This document shows positions 57,786 through 64,000 of a stretch of 64,000 bases of DNA, piece after piece. Each line of letters starts with the position of its first letter. The stretch's first letter is position 1. The stretch comes from ZC4RG30 sp963777735 (GTDB lineage: Bacteria > Pseudomonadota > Gammaproteobacteria > Steroidobacterales > Steroidobacteraceae). Location: positions 186,001 to 250,000 of the forward strand of contig CAVZRQ010000008.1 in assembly GCA_963777735.1 (NCBI GenBank), given 5' to 3'. The notes under the pieces are model-generated. The model worked only from the letters and a program-made list of their open reading frames with translations. It had not been told where the DNA came from and made no database searches. The position numbers were made by a program, and so were the translations under genes.

Positions 57786-59546
57786 ATGACCAGTCATACC
57801 CTGCCCGTGCTGAACGAGGGTCTGATCCAGTTCCTCTATCGTGCTCCGATCGGCCTGCTGCAGACGACCCTGGACGGTGAGATCCTGATGATCAATCCGA
57901 CCGCGGCACGGCACATGATGCCACTCGCGGTGGCGGGCAACCTGTCGAACCTGTTTGAGGTGCTCCTCCCAGTCCTGCCCGATCTGCGCGCGGCGGCTGC
58001 CGCCGCCTCGCGTGAACCAGGCTCCGTGGTTTGCGAGGACCTGCGCTTCACGCTGCCGGAGACGGGTCGTTCCGGGGAGCCGGCACGCACACTCGCATTG
58101 AGCCTGCAGCGACTGGATGCGGAATCCCTGATGGGCTCACTCAGCGATGTGACCATTGCCGTCGTGCACGAGCGGCGCCGCATCGACATCGAGCTGCATG
58201 ATGCGGCCCGTATCGATGTGCTCACTGGCCTGCCGAATCGCCTCGCCATGCTTGAGCTTGTCGAGGCCCGCCGTACGGCCTCGCCGCGCAACGGCCACTT
58301 TGCCTTGCTGTATCTCAACTTCGACCGTTTCAGCGCCGTGAATGTGGCCCATGGCACTGAGATCGGCGACCTGCTGTTGTGCCGGATCAGCGACCGACTG
58401 ACCCGACTGCTGCGACCCGGTGATGCGATAGCGCGAGCGGGCGGCCCGATGGCTGCCCGCTTGGGTGGGGACGAGTTTGTTGTCTACATTGACGCTGTGC
58501 GCGGCCCTGCGGAGGCTGTCAGTATCGGACGGCGCGTGGTCGAATCACTCGCGCGCCCTTTCGGCATTCGGGGACTGCGTCTGCAGGTTGGTGTCAGTGT
58601 CGGAATCGCTCTGTCCGGAGCCGAGTCGGACGATGACGCTCAGGGCATGCTGCAGGATGCACGTATTGCCATGCGAGAGGCCAAGCTCGCCGGCATTGCA
58701 CATCTCGCAGTGTTTGAGCCATCCATGAAGGTGCGAGCCGCGGCACGAGGCAGTCTGGAACAGGATCTGCGGCGTGCCATCGAGCGCGACGAGATCCAGC
58801 TCGCCTACCAGCCGATCGTGCTGCTCAATGAGAACCAGGGCTGCGGTTTCGAGGCGCTGGCCCGCTGGCACCATCCGCGTCGCGGCATGGTGTCGCCGGT
58901 GGAGTTCATTCCGGTGGCGGAGGATTGTGGTTTGATTACGGCACTGGGAGCTCGGGTGCTTGAGGTCGCCTGCATCCAGTTTGCACGCTGGTGCCGGGAG
59001 TGGGGCAACGCCGCGCCTTCAGTGCTGTCTGTGAACCTCTCGCGAGCTCAGCTGGACGACCCCGGGCTGGTCAGTCAGGTCGAGGCCCTGTTGCGCACCA
59101 CAGGGATGCCGCCGCAGAAGCTGCAGCTCGAGATCACCGAGAGCATGGCGGGACAGGAGGCCTTGCTGCAGGAGCGGTTGCCGGCGCTCAAGGCACTGGG
59201 AATCATGCTGGCGCTCGATGATTTTGGCACCGGTTATTCGTCACTCGCCTGCCTGCACCAGATGCCCGTCGATGTGGTGAAGATCGACCGTTCGTTCGTC
59301 AGTCAGTCCGAAACCAGCGCCCATCACCGGGTGCTGATCGACGCCACAGTGCGGGTGGCACGCAGCCTTGGCATGAGCACGGTGGCCGAAGGCATCGAGA
59401 CGCCGGGCCAGGCGGCAATCCTGAAGAATCTCGGATGCGAGAAGGGACAGGGGTATCTGTTCGCCAAGCCGCTGACCGCGACGGAGGCTATGCAGTGGTG
59501 GGCCCGCCAGCCCGGCTACCAGACCGATGCGGAACTCGTATCGTGA
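57786..59546 (+). CDS. PAS-GGDEF-EAL protein, probable c-di-GMP phosphodiesterase
   Basis: A 586-residue protein 3 bases after the cyclase gene. Its N-terminal PAS-like domain (LIQFLYRAPIGLLQTTLDGE) is clearly paralogous to that of the upstream cyclase. The GGDEF domain keeps RLGGDEF but the metal-binding segment is altered (YLNFDRFSAVNVAHGTEIGD, first Asp changed to Asn), and an insertion separates RPGD from the active site. The EAL domain is intact: FEALARWHHP, LSVNLSRAQL, LQLEITES, LDDFGTGYSS, VKIDRSFV, VAEGIETPGQ and KGQGYLFAKP. I expect c-di-GMP degradation with the GGDEF domain as a regulator. Confidence 0.92.
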   Translation: MTSHTLPVLNEGLIQFLYRAPIGLLQTTLDGEILMINPTAARHMMPLAVAGNLSNLFEVLLPVLPDLRAAAAAASREPGSVVCEDLRFTLPETGRSGEPARTLALSLQRLDAESLMGSLSDVTIAVVHERRRIDIELHDAARIDVLTGLPNRLAMLELVEARRTASPRNGHFALLYLNFDRFSAVNVAHGTEIGDLLLCRISDRLTRLLRPGDAIARAGGPMAARLGGDEFVVYIDAVRGPAEAVSIGRRVVESLARPFGIRGLRLQVGVSVGIALSGAESDDDAQGMLQDARIAMREAKLAGIAHLAVFEPSMKVRAAARGSLEQDLRRAIERDEIQLAYQPIVLLNENQGCGFEALARWHHPRRGMVSPVEFIPVAEDCGLITALGARVLEVACIQFARWCREWGNAAPSVLSVNLSRAQLDDPGLVSQVEALLRTTGMPPQKLQLEITESMAGQEALLQERLPALKALGIMLALDDFGTGYSSLACLHQMPVDVVKIDRSFVSQSETSAHHRVLIDATVRVARSLGMSTVAEGIETPGQAAILKNLGCEKGQGYLFAKPLTATEAMQWWARQPGYQTDAELVS

Positions 59547-59573
59547 CCTGTTGGGTAGATGTCGCCGTACGGC

Positions 59574-60351
59574 TCAGAAAGCCGCCTGGGTCTGGCCGTT
59601 GGCGTCGACCGGATGTCGGTTGTTCTCGTCGCACACGTATTCGAGGATTTCCCAGGTACGGTCGCGACGGAAGGTGTGGTGGCGGTGCCAGGGTTGCGAC
59701 AGCACGTTCGGATCGGTGAAGGTGAAGTCGACGTGCAACAGGTTCCTGTTGTCCTTGTCGAGGTAGATGCGCTCGTTGATCCTGAGTTTGTCGCTGTTGG
59801 TGATGCCTGCTTCACCCAGGCGCTGACCTTCGCGTGTGCCCACGGTATCCACTACCAGCGTTTCGCCTTCCCAGCGGCCCACTGAATAGCCGAAATAGTT
59901 CGGATCGATCTCGTCTTCCGTCGGCAGCGGGCGGCCGTCGGTGAAGATGTGGCGCACCATCATCTGGGCTTCCTGGTTCACCACGATCTTGCCGGGCGTG
60001 AACAGGAACTCGAGGCTGTACGGCATCGTCATCATGGTGGGCATGCCGCCCGGTTCGCAGTTGTTGGATTTCTCCGGAATTTCGTACTGCGGATTGGCGG
60101 CCACCTTGGCGCGCTCTTCTTCGTAGCGTTTCTTGTACTTGCCGATCAGCATCGGCTGGTCGCCGCCTATCCGACCGATGTTGGGCTGCCAGATGCCGCG
60201 CCAGTCGGGCAGCTTGTCGAGTTCGGCATAGCTCACCTTTTCGGCGTTTGCGGGATAGACCGGACGCGTATTCCTGGCCTGCTGGGCCATCAACGCGCCC
60301 GTGCAAAGAGTCGCGGCCAGTGACGACCAGCGCCAGAATCCTGGTTTTCAT
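59574..60351 (-). pseudogene. Secreted protein of unknown function, signal peptide frameshifted near 60325
   Basis: About 258 residues if repaired. The main frame (from 60293) holds LDKLPDWRGIWQPNIGRIGG, NNCEPGGMPTMMTMPYSLEF, GRWEGETLVVDTVGTREGQR and LLHVDFTFTDPNVLSQPWH. These features recur in uncharacterised exported proteins found beside DUF6152 genes. The signal peptide MKTRILALV starts at an ATG at 60351 but continues as SLAATLCTGALMAQQ only in the +1 frame; the break is at GTCGTCA, 60322-60328. It lies 28 bases after the DUF6152 gene. The ATG-like internal starts would leave no signal peptide. Confidence 0.7.
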
Positions 60352-60379
60352 GAAATTCCCCCTCAGATCCGGACAGTGG

Positions 60380-60793
60380 TTACTTCTTGCTGCCCTGGCA
60401 GAACACCTGTGCGGCCTGACCTACGTCACAGTAGTACTCGCCGCTGGCCATCTTCACGGCAACGAAACGCCCACCCGTCTTGCCGTCGCGATAAGGATTG
60501 ATGGTGAATTCCACGTTGTCACCCACCTTGACCATGTCAGAAGTGAAGTTGCGGCGGGTCAGATGGACCTTGCTGGTGAATTCGACCCCCCAGCGCTCCA
60601 TCTTGCCGCCGGCTGGCGCGCCATCCAGGAAGACCCATACATGGGGGTTGGTCCATTGGACCTCTGTTACCTTGCCGACAACCGTCACCTGTTTGGTCTG
60701 GTCGAACATGGCGAAGGAATGGTGCGCGGAGACAAGACTGGCGGCAACGCCCAGAAACGCTGCAATAGTGATGCGAGCAACCAATGAGCGCAT
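60380..60793 (-). CDS. DUF6152 family exported protein
   Basis: A 137-residue protein from the ATG at 60793 (MRSLVARITIAAFLGVAASL) with a signal ending VSAHHSFAMFDQ; the His-His-Ser after cleavage is typical of DUF6152. The rest is a small beta barrel: VVGKVTEVQWTNPHVWVFLD, WGVEFTSKVHLTRRNF, VGDNVEFTINPYRDGKTGG. Function is unknown. It is the first gene of a two-gene operon with the secreted protein at 59574. Confidence 0.82.
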   Translation of the reverse strand: MRSLVARITIAAFLGVAASLVSAHHSFAMFDQTKQVTVVGKVTEVQWTNPHVWVFLDGAPAGGKMERWGVEFTSKVHLTRRNFTSDMVKVGDNVEFTINPYRDGKTGGRFVAVKMASGEYYCDVGQAAQVFCQGSKK

Positions 60794-60924
60794 GGGAGAC
60801 CCCTCTGGTAGAGTTGGCGCGAACAAAGCGAGAATAGCGGATCGGGACCGTGCGCGCCAAGACGCGTGGCTGGTGCAGAAGGTTCAACGAATCCTCGTCA
60901 TGCTCGGGCATTCAGGGGTGGCTC

Positions 60925-62523
60925 ATGTCCCGCTTACAGTGGCATTTCCAGGCGGTGTCTTTCACCCTGGCGTTATTGCTGGCGGGTTCGGCAAGCGCCG
61001 CGTCTGGTGCTGCAACTCGTTTGCACGAGTTTGCCGCCGCCGGCGATGTCAAATCCCTTCGGCAACTGCTCCTCAAGAGCAGTGAAATCGACGCAACCGA
61101 CAATGAGGGCAGCACGGCTTTGCTGGTGGCGGTGATGCAGGATCACCTGGATGCGGCCAGACACCTCCTGGCTCGTGGAGCCAAAGCCGATGCGTCCAAT
61201 CGATATCGCGTGACGCCACTTTACGTGGCCGCGCTGCATGGCAATACCGACATGATCGCTGCCTTGCTGGCTGCCAGGGCCGATCCGAATGGCGCTGCTC
61301 CCTCTGGTGAAACGCTGTTGATGACAGCCGCCCGCACCGGCGTTGTAAAGGCGATGCAGCTCCTGATCGATGCCGGCGCCAGGGTCGATGCCAGAGAGCC
61401 TGCTTTCAACCAGACCGCATTGATGCTGGCTGCACGCAGCGACAGTGCCGACGCGATTGCACTGCTGCTCGAAAAGGGTGCAGATATCAACGCTCGTACC
61501 TCTGTGGGTGAAACCCCTGCCTTCGTGCCTCCGTGCAAAGGCACGGGTTGTGGCTCCGAAGGCGTGGGCATCAATCGCGGCGGTTTGCCTGAACGTGGCC
61601 GGCGGGATCCGGTCAAGGGAGGAATGACTCCACTGCTCTATGCCGCGCGTGAAGGGGCGGACGCGGCAATGGCTGTGCTTATCCAGGGCGGTGCCGATCT
61701 CGAACTGGCAGAAGCCAATGGCATGACGCCGCTCCTGATGGCGCTGTCGAACAACCAGCTTACTTCTGCAAGGCAATTGATTGATTCTGGCGCCAGGGTG
61801 AATGTCGCCGACTTCTACGGTCGTACGCCGTTGTGGGCGGCCGTCGAGTATCGCAATCTCGACATGAACAACCGCATTGAAGACAGCCCCACCACCAATC
61901 ACATTGATCGCGCCGCGATCCTGCCGCTGATCAAGTTGCTGCTGGCGAAAGGCGCCGCAGTCGATGCACGCACGCGTGAGGTGCCCCCGTCCCGCAAATG
62001 GCTCTACGGTCTCAACGATGTCTCGTGGGTGGACTACACCGGGCAGACGCCATTCCTGCGAGCGGCATTCTCAGGCGATACCACGGTGATGCGTCTGTTG
62101 CTCGACCACGGCGCCGATCCGAATCTTGCCACGCACGGTGGTACAACTGCGCTGATGGCAGCGTCCGGCGTGGGCTGGGTCGTGCAACAGACCTACACCG
62201 AATCGATGCCGGGCCAGCTGGAGGCGATCAGGATCTGTCTTGAACACAAGGCCGACGTGAATGCCGTGAACTCGATGGGGCTCACGGCCTTGCTCGGAGC
62301 TGCCAACAGGGGCGCCAATGACATCATCAGGTTGCTGGTGACCAATGGTGCGCGCCTCGATGCCGTCGACAAACAAGGGCGTGACGCCTATCGCTGGGCC
62401 GGGGGCGTGTTCCTCGCCGCGGTCGGTGCCGAACTGAAGCCCCACACGATCGCCCTTCTGGATGAGTTGAATCATCGACCACCCTCACGTGGCCCCAGTG
62501 CCGAAACACAGGCGCCCAGATGA
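60925..62523 (+). CDS. Secreted ankyrin-repeat protein
   Basis: A 532-residue exported protein. The ATG at 60925 follows AGGGGTGG and gives a signal peptide (WHFQAVSFTLALLLAGSASA). Around ten ankyrin repeats follow, for example TRLHEFAAAGDVKSLRQLLL, TPLYVAALHGNTDMIAALLA, ATDNEGSTALLVAVMQDHLD and TALLGAANRGANDIIRLLV. A non-ankyrin insertion (about 213-240) contains FVPPCKGTGCGSEG. It overlaps the DUF1592-type gene by 4 bases, an ankyrin-DUF1592 pairing that I have seen in several proteobacteria. The partner is unknown. Confidence 0.88.
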   Translation: MSRLQWHFQAVSFTLALLLAGSASAASGAATRLHEFAAAGDVKSLRQLLLKSSEIDATDNEGSTALLVAVMQDHLDAARHLLARGAKADASNRYRVTPLYVAALHGNTDMIAALLAARADPNGAAPSGETLLMTAARTGVVKAMQLLIDAGARVDAREPAFNQTALMLAARSDSADAIALLLEKGADINARTSVGETPAFVPPCKGTGCGSEGVGINRGGLPERGRRDPVKGGMTPLLYAAREGADAAMAVLIQGGADLELAEANGMTPLLMALSNNQLTSARQLIDSGARVNVADFYGRTPLWAAVEYRNLDMNNRIEDSPTTNHIDRAAILPLIKLLLAKGAAVDARTREVPPSRKWLYGLNDVSWVDYTGQTPFLRAAFSGDTTVMRLLLDHGADPNLATHGGTTALMAASGVGWVVQQTYTESMPGQLEAIRICLEHKADVNAVNSMGLTALLGAANRGANDIIRLLVTNGARLDAVDKQGRDAYRWAGGVFLAAVGAELKPHTIALLDELNHRPPSRGPSAETQAPR

Positions 62524-64000
62524 CAAAGCTGCGTGGTTCCCTGCTGTTGACCGCTCTCTTGCTGGCTGCCGTCGGCAATGCACAGGAGTTGGGTGACAAT
62601 CATTGGAAAACGCTGGAGCTCTACTGCAGCAAGTGCCACAACACGGACGACTTCTCCGGTGGGTTTGCGATCGAGCAGTTGAATCCGGAGGATCTGCAAC
62701 CCGATGCAGCCTTGTGGGAGAAAGTCGTGCGCAAACTGCGCAGCGGCATGATGCCACCGCCAGGCCAGGATCGCCCTGCTGTCGTCGACATTACCCGGGT
62801 GGTAAGCGGTCTTGAAACAGCGCTCGACAGAACCGCGGCGCGGAATCCGAATCCCGGTGCCGTGGTGCTGCACCGGATGAATCGCAACGAGTACGCCAAT
62901 GCGATTCGGGATTTGCTGGCGTTGCCCGTGAACGGCGAACAACTGTTGCCGGCCGACGATTCCGCTTCTGGTTTCGACAACATTGCCAGTGCTCTGGTGC
63001 TGTCGCCGGCTTTGATGCAGTCCTATATCACCGCGGGCTCACGCATCAGCCGGCTTGCAGTGGGCGACATGGACAGCACCCCTGTCCTCACCAGCTTCCA
63101 GCCGCCTGCCGGCATGTCACAGTCCGTGCACATCGAGGGCTTGCCGCTCGGCACCCGTGGCGGCCTTCGGGTGCAGCATGTGTTCCCACTGGATGCCGAG
63201 TACGAATTCACCATCCGTCGCAGCGGCAGTAACAATTTCGTGTTGCCGTTCGTGGGCACCCGGGATCCGATCGAAGTGGCCATTGACGGCGAACGGGTCG
63301 CCCTCATCGAACCGGACAAGCCCACACGTATCCGCCTGGCCGTGAAGGCGGGTTTGCACACGGTGCAGATTGCCTTCCTGCACACGGCGGCCGAACAGGA
63401 AGTGAACGATCTCTTCGCCGTGCACGCACAGAGCGTGAGTGTGGGCGGCTTCGATCTGCGCGGACCGTTCAAGCCGCAAGGCGTGGGAGATACCGCCAGT
63501 CGTCGCAGGATTTTCGTCGTGCTATCCGAAAGAAGCGTCAGAGCAGGCTGCCTGCGCGAAGGAAATCATCAGCAAACTGGCGACCCGTGCCTGGCGTGGA
63601 CCAGTGACTGAAACGGCCGTGAATGATCTGCTCGGTTTCTACCGCCAGGGCGCCGAACTGGGGGATTTCGATACCGGGGTGCAGTACGCCCTCGCCCGCA
63701 TCCTGAGCGATCCCCGCTTCGTTTTCCGCTTCGAACATGAGCCCGACGAGATCAAGTGTTGGCGACAGCTATGCCATCAGCGGTCATGAACTGGCGTCGC
63801 GCCTGTCATTCTTCCTGTGGAGCAGCATTCCCGACGATGAGCTGCTGCGCGCGGCCGGCGCCGGCGAGTTGGGGAAGGCGAACAAGCTGGAACAACAGAT
63901 TGATCGCATGCTGGCAGACCCGCGTGCCGATGCGCTCGTGAAGAACTTTGCTGCGCAATGGCTGGGCCTGCGCCAGCTTGCCACCATCAATCCCACGTCC
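62520..64000 (+). pseudogene. DUF1587/DUF1595/DUF1592 cytochrome-type exported protein, two frameshifts, 3' end cut by window
   Basis: A planctomycete-cytochrome-like protein. The signal (LLLTALLLAAVGNA) precedes a heme c site YCSKCHNTDD near residue 39 and MMPPPGQDRP. DUF1587 has VLHRMNRNEYANAIRDLLAL. Around codon 332 (63515-63521, GTCGTGC) the frame shifts by +1 to YPKEASEQAACAKEIISKLA and the DUF1595 end ALARILSDPRFVFRFEHEPD. At about 63751-63760 it shifts +1 again to YAISGHELASRLSFFLWSSI, the start of DUF1592, which runs off the window. Removing one base at each site gives one continuous protein. Function is uncharacterised. Confidence 0.82.

Overview
The window is GC-rich, densely coded DNA from a Gram-negative proteobacterium, most likely a gammaproteobacterium of the Steroidobacterales/Nevskiales kind. 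Grounds: a complete tol-pal operon in the gammaproteobacterial order ruvCAB-ybgC-tolQRAB-pal-cpoB-queEC followed by tRNA-Lys (the order I recall from Pseudomonas), cysD with a fused cysNC, sucAB-lpdA, several TonB-dependent receptors, and a DUF1592/ankyrin pair. The assignment is inference from gene content; no rRNA or phylogenetic marker was compared.

Layout. 0-3.6 kb: a small catabolic patch (3' end of a mannitol dehydrogenase-family gene, a LigC-like dehydrogenase, an aldehyde dehydrogenase, a small zinc-ribbon protein) next to tRNA-Lys. 3.7-12.4 kb: queC, queE, cpoB, pal, tolB, tolA, tolR, tolQ, ybgC, ruvB, ruvA, ruvC, all on the minus strand with tight spacing or 1-4 base overlaps. 12.4-21 kb: relA, a small beta-propeller-like protein, lpdA, sucB, sucA, a DUF5658-like membrane protein. 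21-27 kb: cysD-cysNC-cysQ, an M48 lipoprotein protease with TPRs, a small secreted protein, tRNA-Arg, crcB. 27-33 kb: a YVTN beta-propeller protein, a periplasmic PheC/chorismate mutase fusion directly behind tRNA-Ala, and a quinohemoprotein alcohol dehydrogenase carrying the Asp-x-Asp motif linked to lanthanide use. 33-42 kb: PPK2, a two-component system, a TonB receptor with EF-hand-like acidic loops, an aromatic-acid MFS transporter with RidA and an NTF2-like protein, a diguanylate cyclase and a VOC protein. 42-60 kb: glutathione peroxidase, two histidine-kinase-like proteins (one lacking its phospho-acceptor His), a compact Csu-type chaperone-usher pilus operon, a TonB receptor-YfiR-hybrid kinase operon, and a photoactive-yellow-protein-like gene overlapping a PAS-GGDEF gene that is followed by a PAS-GGDEF-EAL gene. 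60-64 kb: a DUF6152 operon, a secreted ankyrin protein and the start of a DUF1587/1595/1592 cytochrome-type protein.

How it fits together. The most interesting stretch is 45.4-59.5 kb. A surface pilus operon lies beside a YfiR-type periplasmic signalling module and a PYP-type photoreceptor candidate translationally coupled to a diguanylate cyclase, followed by a protein with an intact EAL domain. I infer a light- and envelope-responsive attachment switch based on c-di-GMP. The PYP call rests on conservation of Tyr42, Glu46, Pro68 and Cys69 at one constant offset; everything beyond that is inference.

Quality note. Five sites in four genes (near 37690, 38220, 60325, 63517 and 63756) show single-base +1 frameshifts that break otherwise intact proteins. 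Removing one base at each site restores a credible protein. They are either insertion-type sequencing errors or real decay.
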